From Bacteroides sedimenti (GTDB taxonomy: Bacteria; Bacteroidota; Bacteroidia; Bacteroidales; Bacteroidaceae): a DNA stretch of 64,000 nucleotides. Shown here piece by piece: positions 53,039 through 62,018 of this stretch. The number at the start of each line of letters is the position of its first letter. Positions within the stretch are counted from its first letter, which is position 1. Both the position numbers and the translations under genes were made by a program. The notes below the pieces were generated by a model. That model saw only the letters and a program-made list of their open reading frames with translations, did no database searches and was not told the origin of the DNA. Location of the stretch: positions 1,302,001-1,366,000 of the forward strand of contig NZ_AP028055.1 of assembly GCF_040365225.1 (NCBI RefSeq), read 5' to 3'.

Positions 53039-53148
53039 TCATCTTCAACAGATATATATTTATCAGTCAAATCTGTTGGCAAGGTGCAAGCAGTGAAAGA
53101 ATTTTCATCTTCAGCAGATTTATCTTTATGCCTACAAATTGGCAGATG
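53039..53148. repeat. Imperfect 66-bp-spaced direct repeat
   Basis: TCATCTTCAnCAGATnTATnTTTAT begins at 53039 and again at 53105, and similarity continues for about 40 bp. The distance of 66 bp equals three 22-bp units, recalling the other arrays in this window. Confidence 0.45.
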
Positions 53149-53186
53149 CCCCGAGAAACACACGTATATCCATGTGAAATGAATAA

Positions 53187-53226
53187 AAAAACTCCCGTCA
53201 GCTTTCCAGCAAGTTGACGGGAGTAT
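53187..53226 (-). terminator. Rho-independent terminator of the 153-residue gene
   Basis: ACTCCCGTCA and TGACGGGAGT form a 10-bp stem with further pairs inside. The A run to its left gives the T run on the minus strand. Confidence 0.9.
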
Positions 53227-53248
53227 CCTCTCTAATTATTACTACTTT

Positions 53249-53710
53249 TTAATTTTCTTCGTTCATCACGGCTTTCAACAAGTCATTTTGATCTACTTTG
53301 TTCTTGGGATTCTTACAATAATTTAATAGTAATAAGAGTGCATTTTTTATTATCGTGTTTTTATTTCTAGCTTTGTCTCTGTTCTCGAGTGCAAATTTTG
53401 TAGCACATGCAAAATAGACTCCTATTAATGAGAGATTAGATCTGATTATACTGCAAACTGTTTCATTAAGATTGAAAGTAAAATCAGAAGTTCCTGACAT
53501 CCAAATCAACAAAAAATTCTCTGCATACTCGCGGTTCAGGTTTTCTCTGTCCATAGGAGTTGATGTGAGATAATTGGCACATTCAAGTACTTTAGCCTCA
53601 GCATTAGAAAAGTCAGTTTTTCCATTTAACTGAATTCTGCTCAATTGCGAAAAGTCTGGTGTACATCCTTTTGCTATGAAGCTGACAGGTAAGATTGTTG
53701 ACGTTTTCAT
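53249..53710 (-). CDS. Hypothetical protein
   Basis: 153 residues, with no signal peptide. Mostly helical, with a hydrophobic helix FNLNETVCSIIRSNLSLIGVYFACATKFALEN (about 78-109) and a Lys/Asn-rich end. No family is recognised. The gene is supported by normal composition, its length and a strong terminator directly after it. It stands between repeat-rich DNA and the trp leader. The function is not inferred. Confidence 0.6.
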   Translation of the reverse strand: MKTSTILPVSFIAKGCTPDFSQLSRIQLNGKTDFSNAEAKVLECANYLTSTPMDRENLNREYAENFLLIWMSGTSDFTFNLNETVCSIIRSNLSLIGVYFACATKFALENRDKARNKNTIIKNALLLLLNYCKNPKNKVDQNDLLKAVMNEEN

Positions 53711-54199
53711 AATGTTTTGTTTTTTAATGTTTAGTCATATTTTTACGATAGCTAAATTAGTTAAGAATGACATAATGACCAAAAAAATAGTTGGACATGT
53801 TACTTTTTGATTAAAACATTAATTTTCAGATAATTAAGTTTAAAAAAAGCAAAAAAAAGCAGCTCAAATATTGGACATTTTTTCATCTAACATCGATAAA
53901 ATGGCGCAAAATGGAGAAATAACAGGCTAAAAACAACTTTAAACCAGGGAGTCGATATAGAGTTTCTCAGCTCCATTATTTGGTTTAGTTTTTAATTAAT
54001 TTCGATTTTTACTTGCGGATAATAACAGATTATCCTGCCTGATAAAAAAGACAAGGCAGGCAAAAACAAGATAGATACATAAGCGAGAAATACTTTCTAT
54101 GTAATTTATCTCATGGAAAGTTTAAACAGTTATAAGAAGGAGACATGAAAGTATTGGAAAGAAAAAAATAAAGATTTCTCAAAAAAAACATTGGATTTG
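53711..54199. other. Non-coding region between the hypothetical gene and the trp promoter
   Basis: About 490 bp, AT-rich. TTGGACAT occurs twice (about 53792 and 53873), and CCTGCCT/AGGCAGG (54034-54060) forms a hairpin without a T run. No coding frame. Confidence 0.4.
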
Positions 54200-54230
54200 T
54201 TTGCAGATTAAAACAAAGTCTATACATTTG
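54200..54230 (+). promoter_or_regulatory. trp operon promoter (exact Bacteroides consensus)
   Basis: TTTG (54200-54203), 19 bp, then TACATTTG (54223-54230): a full match to TTTG-N19-TAnnTTTG. The expected start near 54237 places the leader peptide ATG about 16 nt into the transcript. Confidence 0.85.
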
Positions 54231-54252
54231 CAGCAAAATAAGAAAAAATATA

Positions 54253-54312
54253 ATGAGAACAATTTTAGTAAATGCATGTTGGTGGCGCTTCTTACAACTC
54301 CATAAGTCGTAA
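54253..54312 (+). CDS. trpL: trp operon leader peptide
   Basis: A 19-codon frame, MRTILVNACWWRFLQLHKS, with tandem Trp codons at 54280-54285. It lies between the trp promoter and a terminator hairpin upstream of trpB. The stem GCTTCTTAC/GTAAGGAAGC (54287-54318, one bulged base) begins just after the Trp codons and covers the stop codon. This is the layout of ribosome-mediated attenuation: a ribosome stalled at the Trp codons when tRNA-Trp is uncharged would change the downstream folding. Confidence 0.85.
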   Translation: MRTILVNACWWRFLQLHKS

Positions 54313-54357
54313 GGAAGCAGTACTCGTGTATATATACTAAATTTAAGATATCTTTAA

Positions 54358-54390
54358 GAGGCCTGTCGCACCTGCGACGGGCCTTTTTTT
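54358..54390 (+). terminator. trp attenuator terminator
   Basis: AGGCC (54359-54363), a G-T wobble and GTCGC pair with GCGAC and GGCCT (54380-54384), followed by seven T. It ends 30 bp before the trpB ATG and 45 bp after the leader stop codon, so it can act as the attenuator. A clear competing antiterminator was not found by eye. Confidence 0.88.
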
Positions 54391-54420
54391 ATGCCAATTT
54401 TAAAAATAAAAATATTAGCG

Positions 54421-55605
54421 ATGAAAACGTATTTAGTTAATGAAGAAGGTTATTATGGTGAGTTCGGTGGTGCTTATATCCCCGAAATACTTCACCACTG
54501 TGTGGAAGAACTTAAGAACAAATATCTGGAAGTGTTGCACAGCGAGGAGTTCAAAAAAGAATTCAATACACTGCTCAGAGATTATGTCGGACGTCCTTCC
54601 CCACTCTATCTTGCCAATCGTCTTTCTGACATATATGGCTGCAAAATTTACCTGAAAAGGGAAGATTTAAACCACACCGGTGCTCACAAAATAAACAATA
54701 CAATCGGTCAGATTCTTCTGGCACGTCGTCTTGGCAAGAAACGCATCATTGCAGAGACCGGAGCCGGACAGCACGGAGTGGCCACAGCAACAGTATGTGC
54801 ACTGATGAATATGGAATGCATTGTCTACATGGGCAAAACAGACGTAGAACGCCAGCAACCCAATGTACAGAAGATGAAAATGCTGGGGGCTACAGTACGT
54901 CCGGTCACATCTGGCAACATGACTCTTAAAGATGCCACAAACGAAGCTATCCGCGACTGGTGCTGTCATCCTTCGGATACCTATTACGTTATTGGCTCCA
55001 CGGTTGGGCCTCATCCTTATCCCGATATGGTTGCCCGTCTGCAATCGGTTATCAGTGAAGAGATAAAGAAGCAGTTACTGGAGAAAGAGGGACGAGATTA
55101 TCCCGATTATCTGATTGCCTGCGTTGGAGGCGGAAGCAATGCCGCAGGTACTATCTATCACTACGTAGACGATGAGCGGGTGAAAATTGTTCTTGCCGAA
55201 GCCGGAGGTAAAGGAGTGGAGACAGGTATGTCTGCCGCCACCATTCAGCTTGGGAAAATCGGAATTATCCATGGTGCCCAAACTCTGCTGATGCAGAATG
55301 AGGACGGACAGATTGAAGAACCATACTCAATCTCGGCCGGACTCGATTACCCGGGCATCGGTCCCTTCCATGCTAACCTGGCGGAAACCAAGCGTGCCAC
55401 TGTACTGGCAATCAATGATGATGAAGCAGTAAAAGCAGCATTCGAGCTAACCCGCATTGAGGGAATCATCCCCGCCCTAGAATCGGCTCACGCATTGGGC
55501 GCATTGAACAAGATTAAATTCAAACCTGAAGATGTAGTGGTACTTACAGTTTCGGGACGAGGCGATAAGGATATGGAAACCTACATCGGCTTAATGAACA
55601 ACTAA
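54421..55605 (+). CDS. trpB: Tryptophan synthase beta chain
   Basis: 394 residues from ATG 54421. The in-frame ATG at 54391 directly abuts the attenuator T run and adds residues foreign to the family. TrpB condenses indole with serine using PLP. The PLP lysine is in HTGAHKINNT, the phosphate-binding loop is GGGSNAAGT, and the indole-site Glu lies in AETGAGQHG. It is an alpha2-beta2 partner of TrpA (60038). It is the first gene of the operon, an order (trpB before trpE) seen in Bacteroidota. Confidence 0.97.
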   Translation: MKTYLVNEEGYYGEFGGAYIPEILHHCVEELKNKYLEVLHSEEFKKEFNTLLRDYVGRPSPLYLANRLSDIYGCKIYLKREDLNHTGAHKINNTIGQILLARRLGKKRIIAETGAGQHGVATATVCALMNMECIVYMGKTDVERQQPNVQKMKMLGATVRPVTSGNMTLKDATNEAIRDWCCHPSDTYYVIGSTVGPHPYPDMVARLQSVISEEIKKQLLEKEGRDYPDYLIACVGGGSNAAGTIYHYVDDERVKIVLAEAGGKGVETGMSAATIQLGKIGIIHGAQTLLMQNEDGQIEEPYSISAGLDYPGIGPFHANLAETKRATVLAINDDEAVKAAFELTRIEGIIPALESAHALGALNKIKFKPEDVVVLTVSGRGDKDMETYIGLMNN

Positions 55606-55618
55606 ATAATAAAATAAT

Positions 55619-57025
55619 ATGAAAACCTATAATTTTACAACTAACAGCAAGAAAGTGCTAGGCGACTTGCACACTCCGGTAAGCATTTACCTCAAAGTGA
55701 GAGATATCTATCCGGAATCAGCATTACTGGAAAGTTCGGATTTTCATGGGAATGAAAACAGCCATTCATTTATCGCATTGAAACCCCTGGCAAGTATTGG
55801 GGTAAACAGTAATGAATGTACCGTTCGACTTCCGGACAACTCAATTGAAAAGGAGGAAATCTCAGATAAGTTCACCGTTTCCGATGCCCTGAACGGATTT
55901 ATGGGAAAGCTGAATGTAACAGGCCACGATAAGAACTCGTGCGGATTGTTTGGTTATACCTCATTCAATGCAGTACGTTATTTTGAAAACATTCCGGTGC
56001 GCGAATCTCACGACGCGAAAAACGATGCGCCCGATTTGCTCTATACATTATATAAATACATACTAATTTTCAATCATTTCAAAAACGAACTTACCCTGGT
56101 GGAGTTGTTACAGGAAGGAGAAGAGAGCGGACTAAATGAATTGGAGACGATTCTGGAGAACCGCAACTTCGCTTCGTACAATTTCTCAATCAATGGAAAA
56201 GAGTACAGCCCGATATCGGACGAGGAATTTAAATCGAACGTCCGTAAAGGAGTAACTCACTGTCTACGGGGTGATGTATTCCAAATAGTGCTTTCCAGAC
56301 GTTTTGTACAACCATATGCCGGCGACGATTTCAAAGTGTACCGCGCTCTTCGTTCTATTAACCCCTCTCCTTACCTCTTCTATTTTGATTTCGGCGGATT
56401 CCGTATTTTCGGTTCATCGCCCGAAACGCATTGTAAAATTGAGGGCAAGCGGGTAAGCATCGACCCCATTGCAGGAACCAGCCGCCGAACCGGCGATGTA
56501 ACCAAAGACAAACAGTTGGTCGAAGAACTGCTTGCCGACCCAAAAGAGAATGCAGAGCATGTAATGTTGGTTGACCTGGCACGAAATGATTTGAGCCGCA
56601 ATACACATGATGTAAAAGTAGACTTCTACAAAGAGGTACAATACTATAGCCATGTAATTCACCTGGTATCGCGGGTAAGCGGCACACTGAACGAAGAGTG
56701 CAACCCGATTCAAACATTTATTGATACCTTCCCTGCCGGTACATTATCAGGGGCTCCGAAAGTAAGAGCCATGCAGCTCATCTCGGAAATTGAAAGTCAG
56801 AACCGGGGTGCTTATGGCGGATGCATCGGATTCATCGGACTGAACGGCGACCTGAATCAGGCCATCACCATCCGTTCATTTGTAAGTCGTAACAACGAGC
56901 TTTGGTATCAGGCCGGAGCCGGAATAGTGGCTAAAAGCAACGACGAATACGAGCTTCAGGAGGTAAACAATAAACTAGGTGCGCTGAAAAAGGCAATTGA
57001 CCTGGCCTGTACATTAAAAAACTAA
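55619..57025 (+). CDS. trpE: Anthranilate synthase component I
   Basis: 468 residues. The chorismate-binding domain is intact: FQIVLSRRF, GSSPETHCKIEG, DPIAGTSRRTGD, LVDLARNDLSR, FPAGTLSGAPKVRAMQLI and YGGCIGFIG. It makes anthranilate from chorismate with ammonia supplied by TrpG. An N-terminal LLESSDF segment (about 37-43) matches the LLES-type site where Trp inhibits the enzyme. It starts 13 bp after trpB. Confidence 0.96.
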   Translation: MKTYNFTTNSKKVLGDLHTPVSIYLKVRDIYPESALLESSDFHGNENSHSFIALKPLASIGVNSNECTVRLPDNSIEKEEISDKFTVSDALNGFMGKLNVTGHDKNSCGLFGYTSFNAVRYFENIPVRESHDAKNDAPDLLYTLYKYILIFNHFKNELTLVELLQEGEESGLNELETILENRNFASYNFSINGKEYSPISDEEFKSNVRKGVTHCLRGDVFQIVLSRRFVQPYAGDDFKVYRALRSINPSPYLFYFDFGGFRIFGSSPETHCKIEGKRVSIDPIAGTSRRTGDVTKDKQLVEELLADPKENAEHVMLVDLARNDLSRNTHDVKVDFYKEVQYYSHVIHLVSRVSGTLNEECNPIQTFIDTFPAGTLSGAPKVRAMQLISEIESQNRGAYGGCIGFIGLNGDLNQAITIRSFVSRNNELWYQAGAGIVAKSNDEYELQEVNNKLGALKKAIDLACTLKN

Positions 57026-57036
57026 TAAAGTAGACC

Positions 57037-57609
57037 ATGAAAAAAATTCTTATACTGGACAATTATGATTCTTTCACCTATAATCTACTACACTTGGTGA
57101 AGGAATCGGGATACAAAAATGTAGAAGTCCATCGCAACGATAAGATTTCGCTTGATGATATAGAGAAGTTTGATAAGATAATCCTATCTCCGGGGCCGGG
57201 TATTCCTGAAGAAGCCGGCATTTTGCTGCCGTTGATTCGTCGGTATGCCCCAACAAAAAGCATCTTGGGGGTTTGCCTCGGGCATCAGGCTATTGGAGAG
57301 GCTTTCGGGGCCGAACTGGAAAACCTGAAAGAGGTGTTTCACGGTGTAGAATCTTCGATAAGAATAACGAAGGAAGATTCACTGTTCAGCGGATTGCCCA
57401 AAGAAATAACGGTAGGACGTTACCACTCCTGGATTGTCAGCAATAAGAACTTCCCTGAAAACGAACTGGAGGTCATTGCTGAAGACAACCAAGGTGAAAT
57501 CATGGCTATCCGCCACAAAACGTATGATGTAAAAGGAATCCAGTTTCATCCGGAATCAGTGCTTACCCCCAAAGGTCGCGAAATCATTAATAACTGGTTA
57601 AATAAATAA
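57037..57609 (+). CDS. trpG: Anthranilate synthase component II (glutamine amidotransferase)
   Basis: 190 residues, class I amidotransferase. The nucleophile Cys is in GVCLGHQAIGEAFG, the catalytic His-Glu in GIQFHPESVLTP, and the oxyanion loop is LSPGPGIPEEAG. It hydrolyses glutamine and channels ammonia to TrpE. A separate gene, not fused to trpD or trpE. It begins 11 bp after trpE. Confidence 0.96.
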   Translation: MKKILILDNYDSFTYNLLHLVKESGYKNVEVHRNDKISLDDIEKFDKIILSPGPGIPEEAGILLPLIRRYAPTKSILGVCLGHQAIGEAFGAELENLKEVFHGVESSIRITKEDSLFSGLPKEITVGRYHSWIVSNKNFPENELEVIAEDNQGEIMAIRHKTYDVKGIQFHPESVLTPKGREIINNWLNK

Positions 57610-57613
57610 CAAA

Positions 57614-58609
57614 ATGAAAAATATACTATATAAACTCTTCGAGCACAAGTATCTGAGTCGTGAAGAAGCCAAAGAAATACTGCAGAACATTGCGACCGGC
57701 AAATACAATGACGCACAGGTTGCATCGCTAATCACGGTTTTTCTTATGCGCAACATTTCTGTAGAAGAGATATTGGGATTTACAGATGCCTTGCTTGAAA
57801 TGCGGGTGCAAGTAGACCTAAGCGAATACAAGCCCATGGATATTGTGGGAACAGGAGGTGATGGGAAGAACACATTCAATATCTCGACAACATCCTGTTT
57901 CGCCCTTGCGGGAGCAGGCTACAATGTGGTAAAACATGGCAACTACGGCGCTACATCGGTTAGTGGGGCTAGTAACGTGATGGAACAACACGGCGTAAAA
58001 TTTACTGCAGACACAGATAAGCTTAAAAGGAGTATTGACAATTGCAACATGGCTTATCTCCACGCACCACTATTCAGTCCTGCCATGAAGGCGGTGGCGC
58101 CAATCCGCAAGAGTCTGGGAGTACGGACTTTCTTCAACATGCTTGGTCCGCTTGCCAATCCTGTGATGCCAACCTACCAGCTTCTGGGGGTATACAACCT
58201 CCCATTATTGAGACTCTATAGTTACACATTCCAGGAAAGTGGAAGCAAGTTTTCTGTAGTACACAGCATGGACGGTTATGATGAAATTTCACTTACTGAC
58301 GACTTTAAAGTGGTGGACTCGTCGAGCGAGAAGATCTATACGCCGGAATCGCTGGGATTCAAACGATACACGGAAGCAGACCTGTATGGTGGCGACACTC
58401 CCGAAGAGGCAGCCGGGATATTCGACAATATTTTGAACAACAAGGCAACTGAAGCCCAGAAAAACTGTGTAATAGTAAACACAGCTTTTGCAATTCAGGT
58501 GATATGCCCAGAAAAAAGTATTGAAGAATGCATCGCTGAAGCAAGGGAATCTCTGGAAAGCGGAAAAGCGCTAGCAAAATTTAAACAATTTGTAGAATTA
58601 AACAGTTAA
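57614..58609 (+). CDS. trpD: Anthranilate phosphoribosyltransferase
   Basis: 331 residues. The PRPP-binding loop GTGGDGKNTFNIST (about 77-90), KHGNYGATSVSGASNVME and the anthranilate-site segment VAPIRKSLGVRTFFNMLGPLANP are intact. It joins anthranilate to phosphoribosyl pyrophosphate. It starts 4 bp after trpG. Confidence 0.96.
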   Translation: MKNILYKLFEHKYLSREEAKEILQNIATGKYNDAQVASLITVFLMRNISVEEILGFTDALLEMRVQVDLSEYKPMDIVGTGGDGKNTFNISTTSCFALAGAGYNVVKHGNYGATSVSGASNVMEQHGVKFTADTDKLKRSIDNCNMAYLHAPLFSPAMKAVAPIRKSLGVRTFFNMLGPLANPVMPTYQLLGVYNLPLLRLYSYTFQESGSKFSVVHSMDGYDEISLTDDFKVVDSSSEKIYTPESLGFKRYTEADLYGGDTPEEAAGIFDNILNNKATEAQKNCVIVNTAFAIQVICPEKSIEECIAEARESLESGKALAKFKQFVELNS

Positions 58610-58614
58610 TATAG

Positions 58615-59397
58615 ATGAAAGATATATTGATGGAGATCATTGAATCCAAAAGAATCACGCTACGGGAACAAAAGAAAGCAGTGCCAGCTCAGCTGCTTGA
58701 GAATGGCGCCAGTGAAGAGAGAAAAATGTTTTCTATGCGTCGGGCTTTGGCCAATTCGTCGACAGGCATTATCGCTGAGTTTAAACGGAAATCGCCTTCG
58801 AAAGGATGGATTAACAGAGACGCTTCTCCTGAAGAGGTTACAGCGGCTTACCAAGCAAACGGTGCCTCGGCACTCTCTATTCTGACTGATACTCCCTACT
58901 TTGGAGGTGATCTTAAGGATTTACGCATTGCACGGCCGGAGGTAAACATTCCGATATTGCGAAAAGACTTCATCATTGACGAGTACCAGCTTTATCAAGC
59001 CAAGATTATCGGAGCGGATGCAGTTCTGCTCATTGCGGCAGCTCTGGAGAAGGATGAGTGCCTCCAACTTGCAGAAAAAGCGCACGAACTGGGACTTGAA
59101 GTGCTACTGGAGATTCACAGCGAAAAAGAGCTGGAATATGTAGATAGCGCCATCGATATGGTAGGAGTAAACAACCGTAATCTGGGAACATTCGTCACCG
59201 ATGTGGAGAACTCTTTCCGCCTGGCAAGCATGCTTCCAAAGGATATGCTGTTGGTATCAGAAAGCGGTATCTCTTCTCCTGAGACAGTGAAAAATCTTCG
59301 TCAAGCTGGCTTCCGGGGGTTCCTGATTGGAGAGAACTTTATGAAAACAAGTAATCCGGGAGAAGCACTCGGATCATTTATCAAACAGCTTAACTAA
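58615..59397 (+). CDS. trpC: Indole-3-glycerol-phosphate synthase
   Basis: 260 residues forming a TIM barrel. Catalytic blocks: IIAEFKRKSPSKGWI (catalytic Lys), LSILTDTPYFGGD, LRKDFIIDEYQLYQAK, GVNNRNLGTF and SESGISSPE. It makes indole-3-glycerol phosphate. It is separate from trpF, which starts 7 bp later. It starts 5 bp after trpD. Confidence 0.96.
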   Translation: MKDILMEIIESKRITLREQKKAVPAQLLENGASEERKMFSMRRALANSSTGIIAEFKRKSPSKGWINRDASPEEVTAAYQANGASALSILTDTPYFGGDLKDLRIARPEVNIPILRKDFIIDEYQLYQAKIIGADAVLLIAAALEKDECLQLAEKAHELGLEVLLEIHSEKELEYVDSAIDMVGVNNRNLGTFVTDVENSFRLASMLPKDMLLVSESGISSPETVKNLRQAGFRGFLIGENFMKTSNPGEALGSFIKQLN

Positions 59398-59404
59398 TGA
59401 TGGA

Positions 59405-60013
59405 ATGATTATCAAAGTATGTGGTATGCGTGATGCTGTTAATATCCGACAGGTAGAAAGCCTGGGGATTGATATGATGGGACTCATCTTTTTCCCGGGC
59501 TCTTCCCGTTACATCACATGTCCGCCCTCTTACCTTCCCGTTAAGGCACAAAGGGTTGGAGTTTTTGTAAATGAAGATTCTGCAACAATAGAGAGTCTGG
59601 CACGCGCTTTTGCATTAAACTATATACAGCTTCACGGAACAGAATCGCCTGAATATTGTTTATCTTTGCGGGAGAAGGGACTCAAACTTATCAAAGCTTT
59701 CTCCGTGTCATCTCCCGCCGATTTGGCAGAGACCGAGAAATATGAAGGATTGTGCGAGTATTTTATCTTCGATACCAAATGCGAAGGACATGGAGGGTCA
59801 GGTAAACAATTCGACTGGTCAATACTCTCTCATTATAGGGGAAAGACACCATTTCTACTTAGTGGCGGCATCTCTCCGGAAAGCATTGATGATCTGAAAA
59901 ATTTCCGCCATGAGCAATTTGCCGGGATAGACCTCAATAGTCGGTTTGAAACCGCTCCGGCTATGAAGAATGTGGAGAAATTACAACGATTCATCAAAGA
60001 ATTTAAAAAATAA
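59405..60013 (+). CDS. trpF: Phosphoribosylanthranilate isomerase
   Basis: 202 residues, TIM barrel. The start MIIKVCGMRDAVNI carries the catalytic Cys of the family (KVCGM), YIQLHGTESPEYC the substrate strand, FDTKCEGHGGSGKQFDW the catalytic Asp and phosphate loop, and LLSGGISPESI a second phosphate site. It converts PRA to CdRP. Confidence 0.95.
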   Translation: MIIKVCGMRDAVNIRQVESLGIDMMGLIFFPGSSRYITCPPSYLPVKAQRVGVFVNEDSATIESLARAFALNYIQLHGTESPEYCLSLREKGLKLIKAFSVSSPADLAETEKYEGLCEYFIFDTKCEGHGGSGKQFDWSILSHYRGKTPFLLSGGISPESIDDLKNFRHEQFAGIDLNSRFETAPAMKNVEKLQRFIKEFKK

Positions 60014-60037
60014 ACAGGTACATAAAGCATTTTAATT

Positions 60038-60811
60038 ATGAATAGAATTAATCAACTACTTAAAGAGCATAAAAAAGGGATTCTTTCCATCTATTTCACT
60101 GCCGGTTATCCTAATCTGGACGATACAGTGCCTATTATTCGTGAATTGGAAAAGAAAGGTGTCAACATGATTGAAATTGGTATCCCTTTCAGTGACCCTA
60201 TGGCCGATGGTCCGGTGATTCAAGACTCGTCTACCCAGGCACTGAATAACGGAATGACGCTGAAGCTACTTTTCGAACAATTAAGAGACATCCGGCATTA
60301 TGCGAAAATACCTCTCATCCTGATGGGGTATCTCAATCCGATTATGCAATACGGGTTTGAAAACTTTTGCCGCAAATGCGTGGAGTGCGGAATCGATGGA
60401 ATGATAATTCCCGATCTTCCTTTCAAAGACTACATGGAAAAATATCAGATCGTGGCCGAACGCTACGGGGTTAAGGTAATCATGCTTATTACTCCTGAGA
60501 CAAGCGAGGAGCGCATCCGACTGATTGATGAGCATACAGATGGATTTATTTATATGGTCTCTTCTGCCGCCACTACCGGTGCACAGGATGAATTCAACGT
60601 TGAAAAGAAAAACTATTTCAAGAGGATTGAATCCATGAAGCTTAACAATCCATGCATTGTGGGATTTGGCATATCCAACAAAGCAACCTTTAAAGCTGCA
60701 TGCGAACATGCGGCGGGAGCCATCGTGGGAAGCAAATTTGTTACTCTTTTAGGTGAAGAAGAGAGCATTTCGGCAGCTGTGGGGAAACTTGTTGCCGAAC
60801 TGAAAGATTAG
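60038..60811 (+). CDS. trpA: Tryptophan synthase alpha chain
   Basis: 257 residues. Key motifs: MIEIGIPFSDPMADGPVIQ (catalytic Glu and phosphate/substrate contacts), the catalytic Asp in GMIIPDLPFKDY, YMVSSAATTGAQ (loop 6) and VGFGISN. It cleaves indole-3-glycerol phosphate and passes indole to TrpB. It is the last gene of the trp operon, 24 bp after trpF, followed by a hairpin at 60850. Confidence 0.96.
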   Translation: MNRINQLLKEHKKGILSIYFTAGYPNLDDTVPIIRELEKKGVNMIEIGIPFSDPMADGPVIQDSSTQALNNGMTLKLLFEQLRDIRHYAKIPLILMGYLNPIMQYGFENFCRKCVECGIDGMIIPDLPFKDYMEKYQIVAERYGVKVIMLITPETSEERIRLIDEHTDGFIYMVSSAATTGAQDEFNVEKKNYFKRIESMKLNNPCIVGFGISNKATFKAACEHAAGAIVGSKFVTLLGEEESISAAVGKLVAELKD

Positions 60812-60849
60812 CATCTGAAACAGTTGTTTGCATTATAATATAAAACTAA

Positions 60850-60921
60850 CACGGATTACACTCTATTTTTGAACTAGCTGAAATAAGTTCGTTTTCGAAT
60901 TGGTGTAATCTGTGCTTTTTG
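60850..60921 (+). terminator. Large hairpin ending the trp operon
   Basis: CACGGATTACAC (60850-60861) pairs with GTGTAATCTGTG (60903-60914), with one G-T wobble, followed by CTTTTTG. Inside the 41-base loop GAACT/AGTTC (60871-60890) forms a second stem. It is a probable terminator, though the long loop is unusual. Confidence 0.55.
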
Positions 60922-60943
60922 GATATTATTCTCAAAGAATCGT

Positions 60944-60951
60944 TATCTTTG
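60944..60951 (+). promoter_or_regulatory. -7 box of ansA
   Basis: TATCTTTG, a full TAnnTTTG match, 22 bp before the ATG at 60974. A possible -33 TTTG (60918-60921) is 22 bp upstream, slightly too far. Confidence 0.5.
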
Positions 60952-60973
60952 CATATTAATTAACATCTGCTGC

Positions 60974-62017
60974 ATGATGATCACAAAAACCCCTTCTGTG
61001 TTATTAATATACACCGGTGGTACCATTGGAATGATTCAAAACCCGGAAACCGGCGCTTTGGAAAACTTCAACTTTAACCACCTTCTGAAACATGTGCCCG
61101 AACTGAAGAAGTTCAACTATCACATCTCCACTTATCAATTCGAACCACCGATTGATTCGTCCGATATGGAGCCACAAGCTTGGGCAAAACTGGTTAAGAT
61201 CATTAGTTACAATTATGATTTATACGATGGATTTGTGATTTTGCACGGCACAGATACAATGGCATTTACCGCCTCAGCCCTTAGCTTTATGTTGGAGAAT
61301 CTCAGCAAGCCGGTTATCCTTACGGGATCACAGTTGCCAATCGGCATGCTTCGTACAGATGGAAAAGAAAACCTGATTACTGCTATCGAGATAGCTGCCG
61401 CCAAGATTGATGGAAAAGCTGCAGTTCCCGAAGTATGCATTTTCTTTGAGAATCATCTAATGCGCGGAAACCGTACCAGCAAGATAAATGCGGAAAACTT
61501 CAACGCCTTCCGCTCATTCAACTATCCTCCGCTTGCAAAAGCAGGGATTCATATCAAATATGAGCCATCAAGAATTCTGAAGCCGGATGAAGGTCTGCCT
61601 CTGAAACCACACTATCTATTCGATACAAATGTTGTAATCCTCAATCTGTTTCCTGGAATTCAGGAAAGTATTGTTTCAGCCGTTCTCAATGCTCCCGGAT
61701 TAAAAGCGGTAGTTTTAAAAACATTCGGATCGGGTAATGCTCCACAGAAAGAGTGGTTCATACAGGCCTTAAAAGATGCTACAAGCAGAGGGATTATCAT
61801 TGTAAATGTAACTCAATGTACCTCGGGGGCTGTACAAATGGAGCGGTACGGTACAGGTCTGCAACTATTACAGGCAGGGGTAATCAGTGGATATGACAGT
61901 ACTTTGGAATGTGCTATCACCAAATTAATGTTTCTTTTAGGGCATGGATTCAGCAATAAAGAAATACGTTTCCGCATGACAAAATCCCTGGCAGGTGAAA
62001 TAACCAAGGAAGAATAG
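60974..62017 (+). CDS. ansA: Type I L-asparaginase
   Basis: 347 residues, no signal peptide, so cytoplasmic. It hydrolyses asparagine to aspartate and ammonia. Both catalytic threonine regions are present: LIYTGGTIGM (first Thr about T14) and the second in VILHGTDTMAFTASALSFML. Family blocks KPVILTGSQLPIG and GTGL near the C-terminus are intact. ATG 60977 is an equally possible start. It has its own promoter downstream of the trp operon. Confidence 0.95.
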   Translation: MMITKTPSVLLIYTGGTIGMIQNPETGALENFNFNHLLKHVPELKKFNYHISTYQFEPPIDSSDMEPQAWAKLVKIISYNYDLYDGFVILHGTDTMAFTASALSFMLENLSKPVILTGSQLPIGMLRTDGKENLITAIEIAAAKIDGKAAVPEVCIFFENHLMRGNRTSKINAENFNAFRSFNYPPLAKAGIHIKYEPSRILKPDEGLPLKPHYLFDTNVVILNLFPGIQESIVSAVLNAPGLKAVVLKTFGSGNAPQKEWFIQALKDATSRGIIIVNVTQCTSGAVQMERYGTGLQLLQAGVISGYDSTLECAITKLMFLLGHGFSNKEIRFRMTKSLAGEITKEE

Positions 62018-62018
62018 T

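Noticed and set aside
54391..54420. Upstream ATG of trpB
   Set aside because: It abuts the terminator T run and adds ten residues (MPILKIKILA) absent from the family; ATG 54421 gives the usual TrpB start.
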